Source: Bacillota bacterium (GTDB taxonomy: Bacteria; Bacillota; Negativicutes; DSM-13327). Taken from it: a DNA stretch of 43,818 nt. The stretch spans positions 1 to 43,818 of the forward strand of contig JAGFZX010000026.1 in NCBI GenBank assembly GCA_017889585.1, read 5' to 3'. How positions within the stretch are numbered: the first letter of the stretch is position 1; each line of letters opens with the position of its first letter. Shown here piece by piece: positions 1 to 7,127 of this stretch. The notes under the pieces are model-generated. The model searched no databases. It was not told the origin of the DNA and saw nothing but the letters and a program-made list of their open reading frames with translations. A program made the position numbers and the translations under genes.

Positions 1-640
1 AACGATCAGCGGTATCACCTTAAGTGGTAGTGATGCAGGTAACTATACTTTAGCTACTAGTTCGGCAGATACTACCGCGACTATCAGTAAAGCCACCATC
101 AGTGCGGTAACAGGCATTACAGTGGCAGATAAGGTATATGACGGCACAACAGCGTCCACACTGACGACTACAAATGCAGGATTTAACGGCCTGGTATCTG
201 GGGACAGCCTAAGTGTGTCGACTGCCACAGGCAGTTTTGCTGACAAAAATGCAGGCACTAATAAAACCGTAACCATTAACGGCATCACCTTAGGTGGTAG
301 CGATGCAGGTAACTATACCTTAGCTACTGATTCAGCAAGTACTACTGCGACTATCAGTAAAGCCACCATCAGCGCAGTAACTGGCATTACAGCGGCGGAC
401 AAGGTATATGATGGCACAACAGCGTCCACACTGACGACGATAAATGCAGGATTTAACGGCCTGGTATCCGGGGACAGCCTAAGTGTATTCAGCGCCACAG
501 GCAGCTTTGCTGACAAAAATGCAGGCACTAACAAGACGGTAACAATCAGCGGTATCACCTTAGGTGGTAGTGATGCAGGTAACTATACCTTAGCTACTAG
601 TTCGGCAACAACACAGGCGGATATTACTCCTAGAGATCTT
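1..640 (+). repeat. 270-bp tandem coding repeats (YDG domains)
   Basis: The stretch starting near 113 (GGCATTACAG then AAGGTATATGA) recurs at 383, exactly 270 bases later. The block TCACCTTA-GGTGGTAG-GATGCAGGTAACTAT recurs near 16, 286 and 556. Differences between copies are few and mostly silent, so the repeats are recently amplified or homogenised. A fourth, diverged unit lies at about 640-880. Confidence 0.9.
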
Positions 641-1513
641 ACCATCACTGCTATTGGGCAAAATAAAAAATATGATGGTAAAACAACAGCTATGGTGACC
701 TATGGTGACGATCGTATCAGTACTGACAGTCTGACTGTCATTGGTAGTGCAACCTTTGTTGATGCTAATCCCGGATCTAATAAGGCCATAACTATCAGTT
801 CTTTAACGGCAACAGGCACTGATGCTGGCAATTATACCCTAGTAGATAACACTACTGGTATAACAGCTACCATTTTTCCTGATGAAAAAATCGAGGTAGC
901 GGTGAAATATTCCAATAGCCAGGTCACTCCATTGCAGTCAGCTGTCGGCGCAGAGGGCAATCATCCGCCTACAATAGAAATTGTCCAAACAGGGAGCAAT
1001 CAAAACGGAATTATGCCATTTTTGCCGACAAGCGTTACAATGACAACGGCAGGAGGTCAAACAACCGGTTATAGCGTTACCGTGTCAAATAATGGGGTAA
1101 CCTTAAGCCGCAGCAGCGAAAGTTCCTCTGCTACTACGAGCCAGAGTAGCATTGCCGTTTTCACCGCTAACAATGGAGGAAACTCGGTAACCAGCTTTGC
1201 CGTTACTGTCGGCGATGGCAGTCTGACCGTAAGCGGCACGACAGCAGCGGCGAGCTTGAATGGGACATCTGAACCAGCAGGGACGGCTGCTTCCACAAGC
1301 TGCAGTCTAATGACAAGCGATGGCCAAACAGCTCAGTTCCAGATCTTATATGAAAATAACGCCATTAGTATCAGTCCCCTCAATCAGGCGGCAGCTACAA
1401 TCAACTTAAATGAGGGAAGTTTCAAAGAAATGGTAGTTGCTAGCGGCATGCTGGCGGCCCAACAGAATCTGGGAGCCGACCTGCAATTTTTGACTGCCGT
1501 ATATATTCATTAA
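1..1513 (+). CDS. YDG-repeat surface/adhesin protein, C-terminal part (5' truncated by window edge)
   Basis: The frame is open from base 2, so the gene begins upstream of the window. The GTG at 122 is internal to a repeat and is not the start. The visible 500 or so residues begin with near-identical 90-residue repeats carrying the KVYDGTT motif and a conserved GSDAGNYTLAT ending. A more diverged repeat (KKYDGKTTAMV) follows, then about 200 Ser/Thr/Gly-rich residues without cysteine. YDG/MBG-type repeats are known from large secreted filamentous-haemagglutinin-like adhesins, so an extracellular or outer-membrane-attached role is inferred. A strong terminator follows at 1520. The genes for an 89-aa protein and an OmpH-like protein come next and may help its export. 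Its ligand cannot be inferred. Confidence 0.8.
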   Translation, partial: TISGITLSGSDAGNYTLATSSADTTATISKATISAVTGITVADKVYDGTTASTLTTTNAGFNGLVSGDSLSVSTATGSFADKNAGTNKTVTINGITLGGSDAGNYTLATDSASTTATISKATISAVTGITAADKVYDGTTASTLTTINAGFNGLVSGDSLSVFSATGSFADKNAGTNKTVTISGITLGGSDAGNYTLATSSATTQADITPRDLTITAIGQNKKYDGKTTAMVTYGDDRISTDSLTVIGSATFVDANPGSNKAITISSLTATGTDAGNYTLVDNTTGITATIFPDEKIEVAVKYSNSQVTPLQSAVGAEGNHPPTIEIVQTGSNQNGIMPFLPTSVTMTTAGGQTTGYSVTVSNNGVTLSRSSESSSATTSQSSIAVFTANNGGNSVTSFAVTVGDGSLTVSGTTAAASLNGTSEPAGTAASTSCSLMTSDGQTAQFQILYENNAISISPLNQAAATINLNEGSFKEMVVASGMLAAQQNLGADLQFLTAVYIH

Positions 1514-1519
1514 ACATAA

Positions 1520-1552
1520 AGTCCGCAGGGCTTTTCCTGCGGACTGTCTTTC
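1520..1552 (+). terminator. Rho-independent terminator after the adhesin gene
   Basis: A perfect 10-bp stem (AGTCCGCAGG paired with CCTGCGGACT) with a 6-base loop starts seven bases after the adhesin stop codon. It is followed by a short T/C-rich run. It separates the adhesin from the two small genes downstream. Confidence 0.8.
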
Positions 1553-1583
1553 CCATAAAATTAAAAGAAGTGAGGAAAATAGT

Positions 1584-1853
1584 ATGAACCAGGAATTTTT
1601 TGTCGATGGTATCAGTGCCATCCATGTTACAGGGAATTTGATCCGTATTGATCTCTTGACATTGCAGCCACAGTTAAAAAGTGAGAATGGACAGCCGGTA
1701 GTGGAAGTGAATAAGCGGCTGATTATGCCGTTAGAGGCTTTTATCCAATCCTTGGCTATCCAGCAGGAGATTGTTCAGAAACTGCTTAGTACAGGTGTGC
1801 TGAAACAAAATGATAACGCATCGGCAAAAACTCAGGATAAGGGAGAATCATAA
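1584..1853 (+). CDS. Small conserved-looking protein of unknown function (89 aa)
   Basis: The ATG at 1584 follows a GTGAGG ribosome-binding site. The 89-residue product has no signal peptide, membrane segment or cysteine. It contains a hydrophobic IHVTGNLIRIDLLTLQP stretch, then a charged linker and an amphipathic helix (EAFIQSLAIQQEIVQKLL), so a small cytoplasmic chaperone- or adaptor-like fold is possible. I do not recognise the family. It lies between the adhesin gene and an OmpH-like gene, with only two bases between its stop codon and the next start. Co-translation with the OmpH-like protein is likely. A role in adhesin export is inference from position alone. Confidence 0.7.
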   Translation: MNQEFFVDGISAIHVTGNLIRIDLLTLQPQLKSENGQPVVEVNKRLIMPLEAFIQSLAIQQEIVQKLLSTGVLKQNDNASAKTQDKGES

Positions 1854-1855
1854 GG

Positions 1856-2302
1856 ATGATCATAAATATAATAAAAAAACAGCTTTTGGGCGTTTTCATG
1901 ACCGCACTCCTACTCTTAAGTATTGGAGGCATAGCCGAGGCCGCTACAGTGGTCACAGGCCCGGTAGGTTATGTGGATTTTCTATATCTTATCAACCAAC
2001 ATCCGGATACGACGCAGGCTAATATCAGCCTTAAGGCAGAGCAGGAAGCGATCTTACAGGAATTTAAAAATAAGTCCGCCGATTTAAGTGATAAGGATAA
2101 GCAAGATCTTGATCGGCAACTTGGGCAGCGATTGGAAAATAAACGGAAGGAACTACTACAGGTGATATCCGCCAAAGTAGTAGCTGCTGCCAATGAAGTC
2201 ACTAAGGAAAAAGGACTGTCGATTATCATTGGTAAGCAGGATGTAGTCTGCGGTGGCATAGATGTTACGGCTGACGTATTGAAAAAAATCAGCGGGAAAT
2301 AA
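1856..2302 (+). CDS. OmpH/Skp-family periplasmic chaperone-like protein
   Basis: The 148-residue product starts with a Lys-containing N-region and a hydrophobic segment ending IAEAA, a signal peptide of about 29 residues. The mature part opens with GYVDFLYLINQHPDTTQA, matching the strand and helix start of OmpH/Skp proteins. It continues as a long charged helix (about residues 65-115) and a C-terminal strand (LSIIIGKQDVVCGGIDVT) that is typical of the family. Skp-type chaperones guide outer-membrane and surface proteins through the periplasm, so this gene supports a diderm host. It is slightly shorter than E. coli Skp. It is probably co-expressed with the upstream 89-aa gene, whose stop lies two bases before this start. 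Confidence 0.85.
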   Translation: MIINIIKKQLLGVFMTALLLLSIGGIAEAATVVTGPVGYVDFLYLINQHPDTTQANISLKAEQEAILQEFKNKSADLSDKDKQDLDRQLGQRLENKRKELLQVISAKVVAAANEVTKEKGLSIIIGKQDVVCGGIDVTADVLKKISGK

Positions 2303-2356
2303 TTTTTAAAGTCGTTTTCTATAATCCGTATACTTTAGAAAATCCGAAAAATTACG

Positions 2357-2388
2357 AAGAGGCTGTCGCAATGCGACAGCCTCTTTGT
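2357..2388 (+). terminator. Rho-independent terminator after ompH-like gene
   Basis: A perfect 13-bp stem (AAGAGGCTGTCGC paired with GCGACAGCCTCTT) has a 3-base loop AAT and is followed by TTGT. It closes the adhesin-associated small operon. Its symmetry may also let it end transcription from the opposite strand. Confidence 0.85.
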
Positions 2389-2396
2389 AAAGAATA

Positions 2397-2744
2397 CTAT
2401 TCAGAGATACTCATTGACCTGGTTGATACAACGACTTCTGGAAGTTTCAAGGAAATGGCCACTTTAAAAACCTGTTGATCAAAAGAAATTGCGCAATAAC
2501 CCTGATATTTGGTCACAAGTGTTTTCATACTAGCAAGCCTGATTCCGTGGTCCGCCCCTCCTTTCGCAGATAATAGAACATCATCCTGACGCTGTATGAG
2601 AGTGTTAAAGGAATTCTCAAATTGCTTGACTGCAGGGGGACAGTGGGGACGGTACTTTTTTGATAATTTTTTTAATAGCGAAAGTTTCGATGTAGTTAAG
2701 TGACGATTTAGTATCGTCCTAGCTGACCTGCTGACTATTTCCAA
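2397..2744 (-). pseudogene. C-terminal remnant of a GHKL sensor histidine kinase
   Basis: Read on the minus strand, about residues 42-103 match the end of the GHKL ATPase domain of AgrC/LytS-like kinases: an N-box-like FENSFN, then GGADHGIRLASMKTLVTKYQG, then a strand FKVAISLKLP. The canonical glycine after GHG is replaced (DHGIRL). Everything upstream, including the sensor, the phospho-accepting histidine and most of the ATPase, is missing. The frame before residue 40 is not kinase-like. It includes a GGGGGACAGTGGGGACGGT stretch (about 2636-2654) that resembles a dispersed intergenic element. A dead fragment is the best reading. Confidence 0.6.
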
Positions 2745-2800
2745 TTAAGACAACAACAATTAAAAACCTGCCAAAGTGGTAATTTATTGAATGGAAGATA

Positions 2801-2829
2801 TTGTAATAATAAGAACAATGTGTTATTAT
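2801..2829 (+). promoter_or_regulatory. Sigma-A type promoter for the tRNA cluster
   Basis: TTGTAA and TATTAT are separated by exactly 17 bases, about 30 bases upstream of tRNA-Asp. The spacing and position fit a housekeeping promoter for the four-tRNA transcript. Confidence 0.55.
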
Positions 2830-2860
2830 GTAAAGGCTGATTGGCGAGGCGCAATAACAT

Positions 2861-2936
2861 GTCCCAGTAGTTTAGCGGTTAGAATGCCGCCCTGTCACGG
2901 CGGAGGTCGTCGGTTCAAATCCGATCTGGGTCGCCA
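2861..2936 (+). tRNA. tRNA-Asp (GTC)
   Basis: Anticodon GTC lies at 2894-2896 in loop CTGTCAC, closed by a perfect CCGCC/GGCGG stem. The T-arm GTCGG-TTCAAAT-CCGAT is complete. The discriminator G and CCA are encoded. The acceptor arms GTCCCAG and CTGGGTC pair except for a T-T mismatch at the second position. Confidence 0.93.
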
Positions 2937-2950
2937 TTTCGAAAACAATT

Positions 2951-3024
<74 letters not shown>

Positions 3025-3030
3025 CTTTAT

Positions 3031-3105
3031 GCGGGAATAGCTCAGCGGTAGAGCATCGCCTTGCCAAGGCGAGGGTCGAGAGTTCGAATCTCTTTTCCCG
3101 CTCCA
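3031..3105 (+). tRNA. tRNA-Gly (GCC)
   Basis: Acceptor GCGGGAA pairs with TTCCCGC. The anticodon loop TTGCCAA (anticodon 3063-3065) is closed by TCGCC/GGCGA. Discriminator T and CCA are encoded. Confidence 0.95.
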
Positions 3106-3106
3106 T

Positions 3107-3182
3107 AGGGGTGTAGCTCAATTGGTAGAGTACCGGTCTCCAAAACCGTCGGTTGAAAGTTCGAGTCTTTCTACCCCTGCCA
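3107..3182 (+). tRNA. tRNA-Trp (CCA)
   Basis: Acceptor AGGGGTG pairs with TACCCCT. Anticodon CCA lies at 3140-3142 in loop CTCCAAA. Discriminator G and CCA are encoded. The outermost anticodon-stem pair is a C-T mismatch. It is the last gene of the cluster, before a strong terminator. Confidence 0.94.
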
Positions 3183-3194
3183 CAAAGATTTTTG

Positions 3195-3224
3195 ACCCAC
3201 AGAGAATGATCTCTGTGGGTTTTT
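3195..3224 (+). terminator. Rho-independent terminator of the tRNA cluster
   Basis: A perfect 11-bp stem (ACCCACAGAGA paired with TCTCTGTGGGT) has a 4-base loop and is followed by TTTT, 13 bases after tRNA-Trp. Confidence 0.9.
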
Positions 3225-3365
3225 GCGCATTATATGTTGAAGCGTTAATATAATGAGAGTAGGATGGTGTGGCACTAAATGTATGAGGTGAGCTAGATAA
3301 CAGGCACAGATCAAATAAGGGTAAAATACGGTTTAATAATAAAATGGCAAGGGGCTTGAGTCAAC

Positions 3366-3761
3366 ATGAAAAAATTCGATCAAATAAACAAACACATGAA
3401 CACTAATAAAATTAAGCCCATTAATAAAAAATCAACAATTGATTTTTTGTCCGTAAGTAAATTTCTCCATCACACAGATAAAAGTTATGATTATGAGGTT
3501 GTTGTAAAATTCTTTGCCAGTAATAATATCACTATTAAAGATTTTTATAGTGTTGGTGCATGTGGTGAAAAATGTACTGTTTGTGCCAAGAATGATTGGT
3601 TAGCTTGGCGTAATGATTTTATGTATTACGACACCTTAAATAAATGTCTTATAAATGTTGAAGATGATGAAGAATTAGAAGATTCTCCAGACTTAGAACA
3701 GATTGATTTTGCTGTATATGTTTGCACTGAGTGTGGGGCATGGTCAACTTTTATTTCTTAA
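3366..3761 (+). CDS. Hypothetical cysteine-containing protein (131 aa)
   Basis: The start ATG at 3366 follows an AAGGGG stretch. The protein is Lys/Asn-rich at the N-terminus with no signal peptide or membrane segment. Cysteines occur in two groups, ACGEKCTVCAK near residues 65-74 and VCTECGAW near 119-126, suggesting a bound metal, probably zinc. An acidic segment (EDDEELEDSPDLE) separates them. I do not recognise the family. The coding strand is markedly more AT-rich than the neighbouring operons. Together with the next Cys-rich gene and the nearby IS6 miniature element, this suggests a small acquired island beside the tRNA cluster. Confidence 0.55.
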   Translation: MKKFDQINKHMNTNKIKPINKKSTIDFLSVSKFLHHTDKSYDYEVVVKFFASNNITIKDFYSVGACGEKCTVCAKNDWLAWRNDFMYYDTLNKCLINVEDDEELEDSPDLEQIDFAVYVCTECGAWSTFIS

Positions 3762-3955
3762 ATATTACCGTTATCCTTTAGCGTACGTTTTGCTGGTGAG
3801 ACCCCGTATAAATGAAGAACTTTTAGGCATGGATTTGTTCGCTTAAGGAACTGATAATTCGCCAGTAATTGGGATACTAAAGGCTAAGTATGAAGCGGGG
3901 CAGCGACGGCTTGGGTAAGGACCTAGGCTGTTTACCGCAAGAAGTCATTGACTGA

Positions 3956-4045
3956 CTGCCCAAGTGTAAGGGCAAGGGTAAGATTACATATAAAATTGGT
4001 GAATCAGAAGAGACTACTACAGCTGTTTGTAAATGTTGTAGTTAA
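3956..4045 (+). pseudogene. Decayed zinc-ribbon fragment (CxxCxGxG motif)
   Basis: This frame reads LPKCKGKGKITYKIGES and then a second cysteine pair, VCKCC, before a stop at 4043-4045. CPKCKGKG resembles DnaJ-type or treble-clef zinc ribbons. An in-frame TGA lies directly upstream at 3953-3955 and no start codon is present, so it looks like the end of a broken gene. It may be related to the Cys-rich gene that follows at 4074. Confidence 0.35.
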
Positions 4046-4073
4046 GATATATTGTAAGGACGGTAAAAGAGAT

Positions 4074-4535
4074 ATGAAAACATTTACTCATTGCGATGTT
4101 GAAGAAAGCAAGATGTTATACAGATGGCAAACTTTTTCTAATGGTATGAAACATATAGCATGTCATTGTCCAAAGTGTAACCAGTTTATTGATTACGCCC
4201 CAAAGTCTAAACCTTATATTGATTTAGTGAACGGAATATATTTAACAGCAATAAAAGAAAGGCAGCACTTAACACCTAATCAAGAAATTCAGAGAACAAT
4301 GATTAACAGTCACACTTGCAAGAAATGTAATCTTTCTATAGAAGAAAACATCTATGAGTGGAAAGAAATGAAAGACGGTAAGATGGCGATCAAGGGGATC
4401 TGTGGCGGTTGTGGTAAGTATATAGGGTACGTCCCAGTGACTAGACAATATAAAGACTTAGCAAATAAGGTGAGTGAGAGCATCCGTGTCACTAGCGGCA
4501 AAGTAGAGGTTATTACCCCTCCGAATTTGAATTAA
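4074..4535 (+). CDS. Duplicated zinc-ribbon protein (153 aa), unknown function
   Basis: The frame is open from 3948, but the ATG at 4074, 13 bases after AAGGACGG, gives the first sensible start. The protein consists of two similar modules. The first runs from CDVEESKMLYRW through ACHCPKCNQFIDYAP. The second runs from CKKCNLSIEENIYEW through GICGGCGKYIGYVPVTRQYKDLAN. Each ends with a CxxC pair and a Y-[AV]-P...YxDLxN tail. Module 2 keeps both CxxC pairs; module 1 has lost one cysteine of its first pair. Such ribbons bind zinc and occur in phage-like small proteins. Nucleic-acid or protein binding is a guess. It probably belongs to the same acquired island as 3366-3761. Confidence 0.6.
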   Translation: MKTFTHCDVEESKMLYRWQTFSNGMKHIACHCPKCNQFIDYAPKSKPYIDLVNGIYLTAIKERQHLTPNQEIQRTMINSHTCKKCNLSIEENIYEWKEMKDGKMAIKGICGGCGKYIGYVPVTRQYKDLANKVSESIRVTSGKVEVITPPNLN

Positions 4536-4752
4536 TGTATTTGTATCATATCTGTGAAAAGTTCGCAATCTCATGCGTATTAAGGGGCTGCAGGCTTTTT
4601 TGAATCAATGCACAAATATTTCTTGCTTCATAATATGTCATACTATATTGTTGTAGAATTTTAGCCTAGAAATCCCAATTAAAACAATAACATTCAAAAT
4701 AACAGGCTTAATTTATAACACTTAAAAACTTGCCCAAGTGGTAATAATAACA

Positions 4753-4897
4753 GTTCTGGTGCAAAAAATAAAGCCATGATATACTCTTACCGTAAACTTA
4801 AAAATTGAGGTAAATTAATAAAATTATGGCTATCGCCGCTTGATATTCGGGTAAAAATGTGGCAATCTTTAGCTTTGTGAAATCTTTGCACCAGAAC
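4753..4897 (+). mobile_element. 145-bp IS6-derived miniature inverted-repeat element
   Basis: It begins GTTCTGGTGCAAA and ends with the exact inverse TTTGCACCAGAAC, a perfect 13-bp inverted repeat. The left 45 bases match the promoter end of the defective IS6 element at 9190-9235 (both carry AAAGCC-TGATATACTCTTACCG). The right part matches the right end seen at 16640-16704. The transposase gene is gone. No 8-bp target duplication is visible, so the insertion is old or rearranged. Confidence 0.75.
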
Positions 4898-5236
4898 CTT
4901 CATAATTTACCATCCTGGAGTTATGGCTATTTTAATTGCTGAGAAAATTTTAATTTGTGTCTGTTGACTGGCAAAATTAGTAGTTCATACAAAAATTTGT
5001 TAAAAAAATCATTTTATGTAAATCATTTGGAGGAATTAGGGGGTTAGAAATAGAAAATAACCATAACTTACTGTAGTGTAGTTATGGTTATTTTTTTCAA
5101 TTTAAAACAGGAGTACGAGCTATGGACTTTTTAAGCAAAAAATCTTAGAGATCTACGAACAAAGTTATCCAGTTACTCGGTAGCTTAGGTGTACTATAGT
5201 GACCGTACAAAATAAACTATAAGTTGGAGGGTAGGC
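4898..5236. other. Gene-free region upstream of pucR with a hairpin
   Basis: No convincing open frame is present. The stretch at 4898-5050 is AT-rich. A GGAGGAATTAGGGGG run at 5030-5044 looks like a ribosome-binding site but leads to TAG codons. The only clear structure is the hairpin at 5055-5097. Bases 5100-5236 should contain the promoter of the PucR gene, but no clear -35/-10 pair was found. Confidence 0.4.
5055..5097 (+). terminator. Hairpin followed by T run
   Basis: A 14-bp stem (AAATAACCATAACT paired with AGTTATGGTTATTT) with an 11-base loop is followed by more Ts. It has the form of a Rho-independent terminator. No gene lies directly upstream, so it may end a lost gene or a small leader transcript. 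Confidence 0.6.
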
Positions 5237-6940
5237 ATGGACTTAATTACTGTACGCGATGTACTACGCACGGAAGAGTTTTCTTGTCATCGGCTTATTG
5301 CCGGCGAGGCGGGGCTTGGCCGAGAAGTAAAGACAGTCATTGTTGGTGAAACACCGGAAATAAAAAAATGGCTTACCGGCGGTGATTTTGTTATAACTAC
5401 CGCATACTTTATGCGTGATAAACCGGAAATTATGGAAACATGGTCTCGGGATTTGATTAATAGCGGGGCGGCGGCTTTATTGGTCAAAACCCAACCGATT
5501 ATGTCTGTTCCCGCTTTTCTTGTTAATCTTGGTAATGAGTGGGCATTTCCAATTATTGAGGGCTCACCAGATATGGGACAATCTCAAGTAACCGAGGTTA
5601 TTTGGCGTTTAATTTTGGACAGACAGGCTGAGGTAATAAGAAACTGTAAGACAGCATTTAACTACTTGATGAAAAAAGCACTAACGAGTCAGGGAATAGA
5701 TTCGATAGCAGAAGCGTTGTCAGATGTTATAAAAAATCCAGTCTTAATTGAAAGTCCCAATTTTCGATTAATTGGAAACTCAAAAATATCCACGGAAATT
5801 CAAGATCTTGTTGCATTAAGGCGAGCGCAGCACTTTTTAAAAAATTTAAAGAACAATCCAGACCTTAAAAAAGCATTTGAGCCGGGTGGAAAAAGTTATG
5901 CGCGATTAGCGGTGATGGCTGCAAAAAATTCCTGTTACCAGGTTACAATTCCCATATGGGACTCTAATAAACTCTATGGATTTGTGTCAGTCCTGGAAAC
6001 AGAAAAGATCGTAGATGAGTGGGATTTTGCTATTCTGGAACAGGCATGTCTGGTAGTAGCAATGGAGCTTTGCCGCCAAAACGCGTTTTTTGCGGCAGAA
6101 GAAAAGGCCCGTAGTGCTTTTATGACTTATTTTTTAGATGATAGGAACTTTAGTAAAGAGTACCTTGAAAAAATTGCCACGCTGTTTGGCTTTATCCATA
6201 ATAAACCGTGTTTGTCCATGGTTTTGAGGGTGAGTGCTGATGATAACATTCCGGTATCCCTAAGCAGTATTGGTGAAAATGTTACCGGCATGTTTATAAA
6301 TGAGTTAACGCAAAGAGATCCTAACGTTTTTGTTTTAAGTAGGTATAAGGATATCGTTATTCTTTATCATCCTCAGACAATTAATTCTAAAGCTTCGGTG
6401 GAAAAGGAAATACAGCAGGTATCTAAGTATTTGATGGAGTCTATTAGACAGTTTGTTGATTTTAAGCAAGTGATGTTGGGAATCGGGAGAATGGGCAGTA
6501 ATATCTTGGAAATCAGACGTAGCTATGAAGAGGCTGTGGCGGGCCTGCAGATAGCAATAAAATTTGGTAGTTCTGATGAAATTATACACTATAGTAACTT
6601 AGGATATTATCGAATTCTAGAGTCATTTATGGCTAACCCTGAAAGCGCCGGGCTATTCATTGAAGACGTAATCGGAAAAATAATAAAATATGAGCAAACA
6701 AATCATTCAGGCCTTATCGCCACATTGAAAATGTACCTAAAATATAACAGCAAACAGGTTGACGTTGCTAAACATATGTTCTTACATGTAAACACGGTTC
6801 AATATCGTTTAAAAAAGATTGAAAACATTCTTGGTAATGACCTAAATGTGCCGGAAGTGAGACTTAATCTCTGGTTAGCACTAAAACTCTACCATTTATT
6901 ATCGTTGGATAATACATATTGTGGTGGGAACACGATTTGA
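5237..6940 (+). CDS. PucR family transcriptional regulator
   Basis: The ATG at 5237 follows GGAGGG. The 567-residue protein has the full PucR layout. An N-terminal PucR sensory domain (about 5-125, with GETPEIKKWLTGGDFVITTAY) is followed by a central GAF/GGDEF-like region (about 150-480). The C-terminal PucR helix-turn-helix (about 495-560, YLKYNSKQVDVAKHMFLHVN then TVQYRLKKIE) binds DNA. Such proteins activate or repress catabolic genes in response to a metabolite. The next gene on the same strand encodes a CoA-transferase 187 bases away, which is its likely target. The inducer is unknown. Confidence 0.9.
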   Translation: MDLITVRDVLRTEEFSCHRLIAGEAGLGREVKTVIVGETPEIKKWLTGGDFVITTAYFMRDKPEIMETWSRDLINSGAAALLVKTQPIMSVPAFLVNLGNEWAFPIIEGSPDMGQSQVTEVIWRLILDRQAEVIRNCKTAFNYLMKKALTSQGIDSIAEALSDVIKNPVLIESPNFRLIGNSKISTEIQDLVALRRAQHFLKNLKNNPDLKKAFEPGGKSYARLAVMAAKNSCYQVTIPIWDSNKLYGFVSVLETEKIVDEWDFAILEQACLVVAMELCRQNAFFAAEEKARSAFMTYFLDDRNFSKEYLEKIATLFGFIHNKPCLSMVLRVSADDNIPVSLSSIGENVTGMFINELTQRDPNVFVLSRYKDIVILYHPQTINSKASVEKEIQQVSKYLMESIRQFVDFKQVMLGIGRMGSNILEIRRSYEEAVAGLQIAIKFGSSDEIIHYSNLGYYRILESFMANPESAGLFIEDVIGKIIKYEQTNHSGLIATLKMYLKYNSKQVDVAKHMFLHVNTVQYRLKKIENILGNDLNVPEVRLNLWLALKLYHLLSLDNTYCGGNTI

Positions 6941-7127
6941 TCATGTAAATATAGTATGCAGCAAACAAAGGAAAGATGGTATACTTTGTGGAAATATTAG
7001 GTAGAAAGGAGTAATTCTTTAGGAGGATATTGAGTCGAATTTTGTCAATATTCAATCTTTTGACAGAGGCACATTAAACAGGCAACTGGGAAGAATTACA
7101 GCCAATAAGAAAAGGGAGTGTATTAGT

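Noticed and set aside
43..558. Minus-strand open frames opposite the YDG repeats (43-288 and 313-558)
   Set aside because: They are near-identical to each other only because they mirror the 270-bp coding repeat on the plus strand; no ribosome-binding site and no known fold.
1..640. Tandem repeats as a possible CRISPR array
   Set aside because: The 270-bp units are translated without interruption, have no unique spacers and encode YDG domains.
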